DNA of 64,000 bases from Cunninghamia lanceolata (taxonomy: Eukaryota > Streptophyta > Pinopsida > Cupressales > Cupressaceae): contig BSBN01001752.1 in assembly GCA_027924645.1 (NCBI GenBank), positions 14,499,001 to 14,563,000 on the forward strand. The letters are read 5' to 3'. A model generated the notes under the pieces. The model was not told the origin of the DNA. It saw only the letters and a program-made list of their open reading frames with translations, and did no database searches. Within the stretch, counting starts at the first letter, position 1; each line of letters starts with the position of its first letter. Both the position numbers and the translations under genes were made by a program. Shown here one piece after another: positions 12,000 through 22,095 of the stretch.

Positions 12000-12288
12000 G
12001 TCATTGATGGAAACATATGATGTGAAAAAATGAACAACATGTTCCACCATCTAGATATAACTCTACATCAGAACTCCCCCTTTCTTTTTACACATTTGAA
12101 CTCTTTTTGATTATTGAATGCTTTCTTTTTCTCTGATTTTTTCACATGAACTCTCTCTCCCTTTGACATCAATGGAAAAGGGAAACACATCTCTTTAAGA
12201 TTTCTACCCTTAAACATGATACATCACATACTTGCACTCCTTAGCCTCTTTGAATACTTTCCTCTACCTATAGCAATCTTCTATGCTG
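12000..12288 (-). other. Cop2 3' noncoding region
   Basis: No gene is seen. It includes AACTCCCCC near 12070 and CTCTCTCCCTTTGACATCAATGG near 12150, which on the minus strand are extra polypurine-like copies next to CCATTGATGTCAAAGGG. The same pattern of repeated tracts is seen in CopA and CopI. Confidence 0.5.
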
Positions 12289-13380
12289 CTACCTACTCCT
12301 CCTGAGGGGTAGCCTCCATAATTTGTTCCTTGAGGAAACATCTATACCAGAGCTTGGCACAGGCTCAACGGTGAAATTGTTAACATCCTTGTTCATCTCC
12401 TTCTTAGTTTCTTCTAGATCATCCTTTTGCACTGGTTTCTTCTTTTCTACCAGGTTATCCTTCTTCATGTTCTTTCTTTTACAAAATTTTGCAATATGTC
12501 CAGGCCTATTGCAATCATAGCACACATCATTTCTTTGACTGTTGTTCCTTTCTTTTGTTCTAGACCTGCATTGGTTAGCCTTTTGTCCAAATCTATTACA
12601 TGTAAAGCAACTGCCACTGAAGGTTTGAGCATTCTTTCCATCACTATATCTCTTCCTTATCTAACTTGTACTTTCATTGGCTCTATGACCAATTCTCTTG
12701 CAAGTAAAGCACTGATTAGAGAAAGATGAAACATTTTGATTTATTCTACTCCTACAATAAGTAGCCTTGTGACCAAATTTATTGCATGAATGATAGTAAC
12801 CATTGAAATATGGATATCTTTGAGCATTTAGTTGCCTGATCGGTGATCTTCTTGGTCCATTCCTTTGATTCTGGATATGTTTCCCTTTGTCCTTCTTGTT
12901 CTTAGCATTCACTTCTTGACCTAATTTGGAACATTCATCTTTCTCAAATCGCAAACCTTCTTTATCATAAGGGCTCTTCTGATTGTCAATCATCTCGTCA
13001 AGTTTTGCAGAACTTATCTTGAACTTTTCTTCATAGTTCTTTGCCTTCTCCAAGTCTGACTTTAGGTTCACAACTTCTTGCTCAAGATTTGTATAGTCTT
13101 TGGTTTTATCTTTCAAACATTCCTCGGTTCTTACTTTTTCTTCAACTTTAACTTTTAGGTCAATCATGGATTCATTTGCTAACTTCAATTTTTCATTGTC
13201 CTCTTTATGTCTTTGTTTAAGCTTCTTGAATTGCTCTATTAACTTTCTAATGCTTTCATTTGCTTCTTTGATATTCTCCTTTAAGTCCGTGTTTTCTTCT
13301 TTAGATTTTTCTAGGTCTTCAAGAGCAATTTTGAGTTCTTTAATGTCATCAGACATGCACACATCTTCTGAATATTTGAT
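12289..13380 (-). pseudogene. Second gag occupying the RT position of Cop2
   Basis: It is fused in frame to pol linker sequence: one ORF runs 13578-12661, and its first ~66 codons are the IN-RT linker (HHTEDQVINSKNKG...CLISKVKPKI, matching Cop[14 protein letters not shown]...CLISKIEPK). From about residue 67 it becomes a long coiled coil (KELKIALEDLEKSKEEN...), then DNQKSPYDKEGLRFE and a basic stretch. An array of CCHC knuckles follows: CNKFGHKATYC, CFTCKRIGHRAN (last Cys lost), CFTCNRFGQKANQC (His to Gln) and CYDCNRPGHIAKFC. The final part continues to 12289 after a stop near 12661. This gag resembles Cop1's, not Cop2's own nucleocapsid at 14935-15252. RT and RNase H are absent. It may have arisen by template switching or an insertion plus deletion. 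Confidence 0.8.
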
Positions 13381-14724
13381 ATCATTGCAGGCCCCAGTCA
13401 TTATTTTAGGTTTAACTTTAGAAATCAAACATAGATTTGTTTGTTCTTCAGCAGCTTTACATCCTGTCAATATGCCTTTGTTTTTACTATTAATGACCTG
13501 GTCTTCAGTGTGATGCCTTTGCATGGACTTGGTCATTTCAAAGATTCTTTCTGGAGCTTCTTGTTCTTCATCCTGCATTTCTTTTTCTTCAGTTTCTTCT
13601 TCTTTTGTAGTATGTACCTCTCCTTTTGTAGCATTTTCTTTTTCTCTACAAGAGAACCCATCTGAGTCTAATGCATATTCATTAACTTCTGAATACTTCT
13701 ATATGTCTTCATCAACTTTGACATTAGTACTTTCCACAATCTTCCCTAGCCTTTTGTTATAGCATTGGTAGGCTTTGCTCGAAGTTGAATACCCAAGAAA
13801 AATACCTTCATCATACTTTGCATCGTCCTTTCCTGTTTCTTCCTTTATTCTGATAAAACATTTTCTACCAAAATCTTTGAAATATTTAGTAGTGGGAGTC
13901 TTTCCATATCATAGCTCATAGGGAGTCCTTGCATCATTTGCTTTCACTTGTACTGTGTTTTGTATGTAGACAGTAGTATGAATTACTTCTCTCCAAAATA
14001 CTTCTGGTAGATTTTCTTCCTTTATCATTGAACTTGCAGCTACTTGAATAGTCCTGTTCTTTATTTCCATCACTCCATTCTGCTGTGGAATTTTAGGATT
14101 AGATAGCTACCTCTTTATTCCATGATTCTCACATAACACATTAAACTTGTTAGAAGCAAACTCTTCTTTTTTATCAGACCTCAAACATTTGATCTTTATA
14201 TCCAACTCATTTTCAACCATTGCTTTAAATGCTTTAAACCCATCTAGAGCTTCTGATTTTTCTTTAAGAAAGTTAACCCAAGTCATTCTAGAATAATCAT
14301 CAGTGAATAGCATAAAATACCTATCTTCATGGAAACTTCTTACTCTTGTAGGACCACAAAGGTTTGTATGAACCAACTCCAATAGTCTGGTAGAGAATTT
14401 TTCTTCATCTTGTAAACTTCCTCTTGCTTTCTTTCCATCTTGACATTCCTTGCAGATGATACTGTTAGGTTTTGTAATTTTTGGTAGGTCTTTCACAACT
14501 TGAGCTGAACTTATTCTTACCAAATCATCTAGATTAATATCACACAATATCCTATGCCAGAGCCAACTCTCACTAATTTGAGTCATAAAGAAATAATTAT
14601 CACCTTCTTTGAAATGATAAAGGTTTCCTTCTATCATCTTTCCAATAGCTAACACAATTCTAAATTTCTCTCTGATCTCAAAAATATCATCCTGAAATAC
14701 AAGATTGTATCCTTTTTTGCACAA
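13381..14724 (-). pseudogene. Cop2 integrase remnant and IN-RT linker
   Basis: The first part (14724-14107) is open for 205 codons. It holds the pre-integrase zinc region (SWLWHRILCDINLDDLV...IICKECQDGKKARG) and the start of the integrase core. The first catalytic Asp is replaced (LVHTNLCGP instead of HTDLCGP) and the Glu region reads SDKKEEFAS where a normal element has SDRGGEFTS. After a stop at 14107-14109 the same gene continues to about 13640 (IPQQNGVMEIKNRTIQ; FLGYSTSSKAYQCYNKR) with further stops, then the linker to 13381. The transferase core is therefore inactive. The order PR-IN-linker is normal for copia, and only what follows the linker is foreign. Confidence 0.85.
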
Positions 14725-15252
14725 CTATCCACCACTCAAGAGATTTTTCCTTAAACTTTTAACATAAAGAACATCCTTAGTATAATGTTTTCCATCGAGA
14801 CTGATTGACCCTCTTCAACATATCTTAGCAATACAGTTATCTCCAAATATAACTAATCCTTCATCACATTTCTCAAAATTAATAAACTTACTTCTATCAC
14901 TGGTCATATAATTTGAAAAACTACTATCAATAACCTAATAATTCTTTTCTTGAAAAGTATTTTCACTATCAGAACTTACCTCTGGATCATTTTCTTTCAT
15001 ACATCCTTCATGGTTAGCACCACAAATGACATCCTTTGAATCAGTGAGCAAGCAGTCATTTTTGTCTTCAACATCATAATAGGTTCTCTTAGGCATTCTA
15101 CTTTTATTTTCTTCTTTCTTACTTCTCAAATTTCCCTTTGGACATCTTGATGCATAATGACCAATCTCGCCACACTTGAAGCACTTGAGAGGCAGCTTGT
15201 CCATGTGCATATCAGTATCAAATTTTCTTCTTCTCTCAAATTTGTTTTCCAT
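14725..15252 (-). pseudogene. Cop2 nucleocapsid and protease remnant
   Basis: An ORF at 15252-14935 encodes about 105 residues with one intact CCHC knuckle (CFKCGEIGHYASRC, residues ~24-37) and an acidic tail. Beyond its stop the protease follows (VIDSSFSNYMTSDRSKF), where the usual DSGCSxHMT has become DSSFSNYMT. Stops follow near 14815 and 14730. The N-terminal capsid part of gag (about 250 codons in CopI) is missing: only ~200 bases separate the knuckle ORF from the PBS. Confidence 0.82.
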
Positions 15253-15451
15253 ATTACCAACAATCTTCTAATCTATTTCCATGGCCTCCTTAGGTTTACC
15301 AGTCTTGAATGTAGTTACAACTAAATTCCAGACAACATATCCAAGAAATATCAAATAGCTTACTATTCTCATACTTCAAGCAAAGACACATCCTTCCTAT
15401 GAATCATCTCGAATCTACCTTAAGCTATTAGGCTTTCTTCCAAGGAACCTC
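15253..15451 (-). other. Cop2 leader
   Basis: Noncoding sequence between the PBS and the truncated gag. It replaces the full capsid gene expected here, so the deletion has one end in this stretch. Confidence 0.5.
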
Positions 15452-15463
15452 GCTCTGATACCA
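15452..15463 (-). other. Primer binding site of Cop2
   Basis: The minus strand reads TGGTATCAGAGC two bases after the LTR end, the same primer type and spacing as Cop1. Confidence 0.92.
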
Positions 15464-15480
15464 ATTACTGAAGGCACAAG

Positions 15481-15509
15481 ACAACTGAGAGGGGCGGTGA
15501 ATCAATTGT
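15481..15509 (-). other. Terminal stem-loop, Cop2 right LTR
   Basis: The arms ACAACTGA (15481-15488) and TCAATTGT (15502-15509) surround a 13-base G-rich loop. On the sense strand they read ACAATTGA and TCAGTTGT, complementary with one G.U pair and identical to the CopA arms. It is 15 bases from the LTR end. Confidence 0.7.
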
Positions 15510-15718
15510 ATCAAAAACCTTAATTTCTTTTTTAAAAAATCACATTCACATTCACTTACTTTATCCCCTTAATCTGTTATGAAGATTAAACATGAAATAT
15601 AAAATCTAAACTTAAACACATGAACACCAGATTTTTACGTGGAAAACCCTAAAAGGGAAAAACCACGGTGAGTGTTAGATCACAATATAATGTAGTAACA
15701 ATACCAAATAACAAAAGA

Positions 15719-15806
15719 GGCTCACTGCCCAAAAGAATGCTCACTATAAAAGGCTCACTGCTAAAGGGTGGCTCACTTCCAAGGGGTGGCTCACTACCAT
15801 GAACTG
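15719..15806 (-). repeat. Mini-hairpin array in Cop2 right LTR
   Basis: The best unit is GGC-TCACT-GCC at 15719-15729. Later units keep TCACT with TGG/CCA flanks or have partly decayed stems (GGC-TCACT-GCT). It lies ~150 bases after the TATA motif in the sense direction. Confidence 0.75.
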
Positions 15807-15950
15807 ATATAATAGCATCTACCACATGCCCGAGTTTAGTTCCAATGAAGTGCAATACATATCACCTTCTCTGCCTTACAACACAAGCACTTTCATCTTC
15901 GCATCTTCGCATCTTCGCATCCACACACCCTACACTTGGATTTATTACAT

Positions 15951-15960
15951 TTATTTATAC
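15951..15960 (-). promoter_or_regulatory. TATA motif, Cop2 right LTR
   Basis: The minus strand reads GTATAAATAA. The left LTR has the variant GCATAAATAA at the same place. Confidence 0.55.
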
Positions 15961-16989
15961 CAATCATCAACCTTGGAACATACATCAAGGTTAGCAATAC
16001 AATCTACAACCTTTGGAATAGTCTCCAAGGTCGGTAAACATACATAATTTAAATTAGGTCTGGACCTAAACAAACTTATGAACAAAATGAATGAAGGTAG
16101 AACACTTCACAGCTTAGCTTGGCCCCGAATACATCTTCAAATGCTTCAATATGCTTCTATAATCCACAAAAGACATCCGCAAAGAGTGTTAGCACCCTAG
16201 TCAGCCAAACTTTTGCAAGCACCAAGAATACTTAGGCACACACTTCCAAGGACTCAATCGTAGCTTTTAGATCAAGAAAACACCTTCAACACAATCTGGA
16301 GACATCCACAGACAATATAAAATCACCTAGGAGATGACAAATCCAGCCGCAACAGATCTCATTTGAAGGCTACAAATATCACTTGAAGACAGATCACAGA
16401 CTGCTCATAACAAACACTGTTGAACTCTGCTAATCAATAACTTCCTTTTCAAAGAACCAAATCACAAATCCTTTGGAATGAAGATAGCTAAGGACCTTAT
16501 AAGCATTTTTTCAAAACTACAAGACCAAAAACCAAACTACAGAGAAATGCGGAGCAAAATACTTTCTCCCTGTCACATTGCAAATGTTGCCAGGCACAAT
16601 CTTCAAACTGGTGAATATAACTTCTACTACACAATGATCCAGAACACCAAATTTTGGATTTAGCGTCTTCAAGAACTTCTCTAAAACATATCCAAATCTC
16701 ACACTCTGGTCTTCAACATAGAAGAAATGCGGAGTGAAAACTCAAATAGTATCATATAAGCCAGAATACATCTTCACAACTTTGTCTTCAATATGAACCA
16801 AATTTTCTGAAAAACACTTGAAAAGTCAATATTAGGAATATATTATTTTCATCTTCAACACTTACACAATGCAATACAAAGCAACTAACTCATCACAATC
16901 AAGTAACAAAACAAGAGCACAGTTGACACTAATGACAACACAAACATGTTGACATCAATGACAACACCAATTAGCACATACTTGCAACT

Positions 16990-18769
16990 GAGGCTGAATT
17001 TGTTTTGGTGGTAAGCACAAATTAAAGAAGAAGAAGCTCTGGAAAAGATTCCTAAAACTCCCAAGTATGTGCAAAAGCATCATTCTAAAGAACAAATCAT
17101 TAGTGATAAGAACAAAGGTGTGCTGATAAGAAAGAAAACTGCTGAAGTACAGGTAAATCTGTGCCTACTCTATAAAGTTGAACCTAAAATAGTAAGAAAA
17201 TTATGCAAGGATGAGTATTGGATCAAGTCTATGGAAGAAGAACTAATGTAGATTGAAAAAAATTAGACTTCGGAACTTGTCCCAAGACCAACAAACAAAA
17301 ATGTGATTAGAACTAAGTGTGTATTCATGAACAAACTGAATGAGAATGGAGAAGTGGTAAGAAACAAGGCAAGGCTTGTGTGTAAAGGTTACTCATAGGT
17401 AGAAGGAATAGACTATGAGGAAACATTTTCTCCAGTGGCAAGGATGGAGGCCATCAAGATGTTTTTGGCTTTTGTATCACATAAGCATTTCAAAGCATAT
17501 CAAATGGATGTGAAGTCTACTTTCTTGAATGGTGAATTAGAAGAGGAGGTATACATAGAACAACCAGATGGATTTCAATTATTAGACAAACCTGATAGGG
17601 TTTGTAGATTGAAGAAGACACTGTATGGATTGAAGCAAGCCCCCAGAGCTTGGTATGCAAGGTTAGACAAGTATTTATTACAGAAAGGTTTTAGTAAGGG
17701 TTCTGTAGACAATAATATGTACATCAAAGCATGTGACGATCAAATTATGATTGTTGACGTATTTGTGGATGATATAATCTTTGGTGGAAATGAAGGCATG
17801 TATAAGAACTTTGCAGATGAGATGCAAAAAGAATTTGAGATGTCAATGTGTGGAAAAATAAACTTCTTCCTTGGGCTATAGATCAATCAGATAGATAAAG
17901 GCATTTTCATTTCACAATCAAAGTATATCAAGGAAATGTTGAAGAACTTTGTAATGGAAGACTCTCCAATTTTTATTCCTATGGCAACTGGTTGCAATCT
18001 GAACAAGAATAATGAATCACCTAAGGCTGATCAGAGCAGGTTTAGGTCAATGATTGGAGAATTGTTATACTTGACTGCTACTAGACCGGATATTATGCAT
18101 GTAGTTTGTCTTGTGGCTAGATTTCAAGAAGATCCCAGAGAGTCACATGTTGTAGTAGTGAAGAGTATATTTAGATACTTAAAGGGCACTTGAAATCATG
18201 GATTGTGGTATCCAAAGAGTAATGATTTTTATCTAAGTGCTTATATAGATGCAGATTGGGCTAGATGTGTAGATGATAGGAAAATTACAAGTGGTGGTAC
18301 ATTCTTTCTTGGAGATAGAGTGGTATCATGGTTAAGTAACAAATAGGATTTAGTATCTCTATCTACTACAGAGGTAGAATATAGTGCATCAGTATCCTAT
18401 TGTACACAAGTGTTGTGGATGAAGCAAAATTTGAAAGATATTAGTGTTGTGTATGAGGAGCCAATTCCTATCTTCTATGATAATACCAGTGCCATCAACA
18501 TTTCAAAGAATCTGGTGATGCACTCAAGAAAAAAACATATTTCAATCTGGTATCACTTTCTAAGAGAGAAGGTTTCATAGAATGAAGTGAAGCTTGAGTA
18601 TGTGCCTACAAAGGATCAGGTTGCTGACATATTCACCAAGGCTCTTCCTAAGGATACATTTGAGTATCTCCAGTAGAAGTTAGGGGTTATTGCCCCTCCT
18701 TTGAACTATATACATAAAGAGATGCATCAATTCAACGGACTTCAAGCTTCATTCTTTTCTATGGACTGA
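16990..18769 (+). pseudogene. CopA reverse transcriptase-RNase H
   Basis: This is the C-terminal half of a copia polyprotein. In order it has the IN-RT linker (KHHSKEQIISDKNKG), RT with [29 protein letters not shown] and the catalytic FVDDIIFGG (near 17760), the connection region ([30 protein letters not shown]), and RNase H (DADWARCVDDRKITSGG; STTEVEYSA; a YDNTSA where CDNSSA is usual; KKHISIWYHFLRE). Similarity to CopI is clear along the whole length. Eight internal stops inactivate it, seven TAG and one TGA, and at least five TAGs fall where CopI or the family norm has Gln. The reading frame is otherwise intact. It continues the protease fragment at 10472 once Cop2 is removed, with no integrase between. 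Confidence 0.9.
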
Positions 18770-19125
18770 TGTTGGAGGCTACCTCTTAGGGGGAGTAAGT
18801 AGTGGACTTAATGATTGTTGCAGATAGGGGGAGTAAGAGTTGATATAGTTTGGTGTGCACTCCTTAGGGGGAGTATTCAGAGCAGTGAAAGGAAAAAATG
18901 ATGTGACCTGAGTAAAAGAAGAGGTGTGTTGCCCTTTGCCATTGATGTCAAAGGGGGAGAGAGAGTAATGTGAAAAAGAAAAGAGTTACTAGTCTAGAAG
19001 AGAGAGTAAGATGTGTAAAAGAAAGAAAGAAAGGGGGAGAGTAAGAAAGTAAAGAAGTGTGGTGCAGAGTTGTGTCTTGATGGGTTTTCACAGTATGTAT
19101 TGCCATCAATGACAAAGGGTGAGAT
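18770..19125 (+). other. CopA 3' region with repeated polypurine tracts
   Basis: It is noncoding. GGGGGAG-type tracts recur near 18791, 18828, 18870, 18953 and 19033, and the functional-looking one is CAAAGGGTGAGA at 19113-19124, one base before the LTR. Repeated polypurine tracts upstream of the 3' LTR are described for the Sirevirus branch of copia, which fits the CopA RT sequence. Confidence 0.7.
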
Positions 19126-20137
19126 TGTTGCAAGTATGTTCTATCAGTGTTGTCATTGATGTCAACAAGCTTGTGTTGTCATTGGTGTCAACTATGTCTA
19201 CTAGATGAGCAGAAATGAGATTGTTGTAAGTACATGAAGTGTTTGGTTGAGCTACTTTGTTGAAGATGATGGTTTCTTTGAAGAGGTGCTGAAGGTGTTA
19301 AGAATATGGTTCTGATGGTTGGTTTCCAAGTGCTATTTAGAAAAATTGATTAATAAAGGAAATCATGTGTTGAAGAGATTGTTTGGCTTAACATAATAGT
19401 GTTCTAGTTTTTCTCTGCATTTCCTCTATGTTGAAGATCTATTTTTGTGGTTTGGGTATGTTGTTAAGAGATGTTTAGAGATGTTATATTCTAATTTTTG
19501 TGCTTTGGTTCATTGTACAGAGGAAGTTGTGTTCACTAGAATGTGGACTATGTTCCTGAGTGTTGTAGAGATGTCTGGGAGAAATGTCTTTGCTCTGCAT
19601 TTCTCCACAAAGAGATTTTAGGTCTTGCCATTTTGAAACTATGCTTATAAGGTTCATATCTTTCTCCAGTTGAAGTTGTTCATGGTTTGGTGGTCCGTAA
19701 GTTGACTTCTTGAGTGACAATATATGATAGAGTCAGTTGAGTGCTCTAGTGTGAACTTTCTTTAGGTGGAAGTTGTTGTGGAGGAGTTTGTTGGTTTTCA
19801 GGTTACTTCTAGATGTTTATGAAAGATTCTAGAGTGTGTTCAAGCATTGTGTATGGTTCGCAAGCCATATCTTTCCTTGAGGAATCGTGTACTTAAAAGT
19901 TCATTGTATTACACAGGTTTGGCTGACCTTGTATGTTTGTATTAATTGCAGAATTGCTTTGGTGATTTTGAAAGTGTGGTGTAGCATGCTTGGATGAATT
20001 TAGGTCCAAACTAAGGTGTGTTGTGGTTTGTCTTCATTCCTTTCCACTGCGGGAATGTTTAGGTCTAGACCTAATTTGAATCTTCTAGGATAAAGTGATT
20101 TGCTAACCTTAGAGAATGTTCTCAAGGTTAAAGACAA

Positions 20138-20145
20138 TATAAATA
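20138..20145 (+). promoter_or_regulatory. TATA box, CopA 3' LTR
   Basis: TATAAATA, at the same relative place as TATAAATA in both CopI LTRs. Confidence 0.65.
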
Positions 20146-20249
20146 AGTGTCAAGGGGTTGTGATTGTGTGTGTGTTATGGATATGATGTGAATAATAGAG
20201 TGGTTGAGTGAGTAGAGTAGTACAAGCCTTCATGTGTTAGATTACTTGA

Positions 20250-20459
20250 TGCAGTGAGCAAAAGGTGCCTACTATCTTTCAATGATGCTGCAGAGATGGT
20301 GTTGATGTTGCGGTGAATATTGACTTCATTGGAACTGTACTCCATGCATGTGTTAGATGCAACTATAATAGTTCAATCCTGGTAGTGAGCCACCTTCTCT
20401 ATCTCTTTCTTTTAGGATAGTGAGCCACATGCAGTGAGCATTCTTGGATGGTGAGTCCA
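20250..20459 (+). repeat. Mini-hairpin units in CopA 3' LTR
   Basis: The sense-strand units are TGC-AGTGA-GCA (20250-20260), GGT-AGTGA-GCC (20381-20391), ATGC-AGTGA-GCAT (20429-20441) and TGGA-TGGTGAG-TCCA (20445-20459). The loop is constant while the stem changes in a complementary way. Confidence 0.75.
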
Positions 20460-20692
20460 CCAATTGTATCAACCTTAACCAGTTGCCTTTTGATATATAT
20501 TGTGAGCTAATCCTCACCATGGTTTTTCCAATCTTTGGTTTTCCAAGTAAAATTTGGTGTTTTCTTGTGTATGATGTTGTTATGATTGAGTTTCTGTTAT
20601 TTACATTTTATGCTTAATCATCATAACAATATTAAGGGTTAATTGAATTAATGTGAATCTAAGTGTGTATGAAGGTTTTGAAATTTTAATTT

Positions 20693-20720
20693 ACAATTGA
20701 TTCACCCCCCCCTCAGTTGT
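20693..20720 (+). other. Terminal stem-loop, CopA 3' LTR
   Basis: The arms ACAATTGA and TCAGTTGT (one G.U pair) surround TTCACCCCCCCC. It ends 15 bases before the LTR terminus. Confidence 0.72.
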
Positions 20721-20735
20721 CTTGTGCATTCAACA

Positions 20736-22086
20736 CTTTGACATATTGTACCATCCTATCCAACTCAACAGGGTTGAGCCTAAGGTATTCTCCTTGAGAG
20801 ATTTGAATTTTGGTGTTTCTATAGGATTCAACAATATCAAAAGTAGAAGAAGCATAATTTTTTGAGATAGGTACCTTAGATGGGGTTTGTTGGCTAGTAT
20901 CTCCATTTGTCTTCTTAGGTGTCTCGGCAGTATTTCTGGACAATATCCTTAGGGAGAAGGTATTATTACCTTCCTAGCTCTTGACCTCCACTTCTTTCTT
21001 TTGGCTCTGTTGTCCTCTCATAAAGATAGTACAATTAGGATTCTCCCATTTGGTGTACAGTTCTTCACTCCTGTCTGAATATGATTCATATTCCATGAAA
21101 TTCATGGTGGCATCTCCATATTGCTCTATGTCACCTTCTTCTATATGTGGCTCATTTGCATGTTCATTCATGGAAAGCATCTACATGAGCCTGATCATCT
21201 CTAGGAAGGAATTGCCATCATGATCAATAGTCAAGTGAAAGTTAAATACCATGTGATTTGCTTTACTGCTAGTAGAGGGACCCTCTATAGCTAATCTTTG
21301 CACTAGGCCAAGTAGTGTTAGGGTTTTATTTGCATTTAGTGAACTAAATTTTCTTCAGGGCACATCATGATAATAAAGCTATTGTTGTGGCCTAGGCTTT
21401 TGTCTTTTGAGAGCTATAACATCATTAACTAGGCACTAGAATATAGGGTCTATAGAAGTACTTACCTATCCTTTACTTGTTTGTACATTCTTCCTCCACT
21501 TTCCAGTAGTTATGAGGTCATTTTCAATGGATATGGCCACTTCTTGTGCTCTTTCAAGATTAGTTGCTCCTCTTTTGAGCATGTAACTCACATTAGGAGG
21601 TAAAGAATTCATGAAGAAACACTTTTGAATCTCATTCCTGGGTCTCATCCTAGGAGTCATTCTATTCACAATATGGTTGAATCTAGCCAAAAATTCTCTC
21701 ATTGGCTTGTGCATCTCTTTCTTCAGTGAAGATAATTGGGCCAATAAAGTGTGCTCAATTTCTGCAGACTTAAATATGTTCTTGAACTTAGTTCTCATAG
21801 AATCCCAACTATTGATGGAACCAGGAGACAGGTGATAAAACCATTTTGCAGTGACATTAGATAGAGTCTCTATGAAAATTCTAATAGAGACATTTTCATA
21901 TTGGATGCCTCAAATGGAACAAGCGGCAAAGAAGGCATTGATATGTTCATTAGGAGTAATCTTACCATCACCTCTAAATTTAGGTAAGACTTTGCCATAA
22001 CCTCTAGGTAAATCATGTAATTGATTGCCCAGCACTAATGGGCCAATGGTTGTGCCCCAAGGAACAGGTTGTTGTTGGTGAGCCAT
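20736..22086 (-). pseudogene. GypB gag (Ty3/gypsy), 3' end cut by CopA
   Basis: The probable start ATG is at 22084-22086. A Retrotrans_gag-type capsid domain follows. The best-preserved part (21798-21466) includes HKPMREFLARFNHIV and NSLPPNVSYMLKRGA...LERAQEVAISIEND, the usual gypsy capsid pattern. After a stop the protein continues with an acidic region (GDIEQYGDATMNFMEYESYS) and ends with STFDIVESYRNTKIQISQGE near 20800, which resembles the gag-protease junction of plant gypsy polyproteins. Several stops interrupt it. Pol would follow on the far side of CopA, left of the window. GypG is inserted about 9 bases upstream of the ATG. Confidence 0.8.
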
Positions 22087-22095
22087 AGGAGGTTG

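Larger units (their letters stand above)
10473..16989 (-). mobile_element. Cop2, chimeric copia retrotransposon
   Basis: It has 1.5 kb direct-repeat LTRs at both ends, PBS and PPT in minus orientation, and 5-bp flanks GAGGT (10468-10472) and GAGGC (16990-16994) that fit a target-site duplication with one change. In sense order the interior is: short leader, nucleocapsid knuckle without the N-terminal gag, damaged protease, integrase with a lost catalytic Asp, the IN-RT linker, and then a second unrelated gag instead of RT-RNase H. It is inserted in CopA in the opposite orientation and cannot encode a reverse transcriptase. Confidence 0.88.
15466..16989 (-). repeat. Cop2 5' LTR (right copy)
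   Basis: On the plus strand it runs from TACTGAAGGCACAAG (TG mutated to TA) to TTAGCACATACTTGCAACT (final CA mutated), aligned with 10473-11987. It contains the terminal stem-loop (15481-15509), hairpin array (15719-15806) and TATA motif (15951-15960). GAGGC follows at 16990. Confidence 0.9.
19126..20735 (+). repeat. CopA 3' LTR
   Basis: It runs from TGTTGCAAGTATGTTC to TTGTGCATTCAACA (1610 bp, TG...CA). The start matches the CopI LTR start (TGTTGCAAGTATGAGG). Inside are a TATA box (20138-20145), hairpin units (20250-20459), the GGTTTTTCC...GGTTTTCC box (~20520-20545) and the terminal stem-loop (20693-20720). Gypsy gag sequence on the opposite strand begins at 20736, so CopA is inserted in GypB. 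The 5' LTR is outside the window. Confidence 0.88.

Noticed and set aside
13100..13762. Plus-strand ORFs rich in Ser, Phe and Leu opposite the Cop2 second gag
   Set aside because: They are the antisense of Lys/Glu-rich coiled-coil codons, which often gives long Ser/Phe/Leu ORFs.
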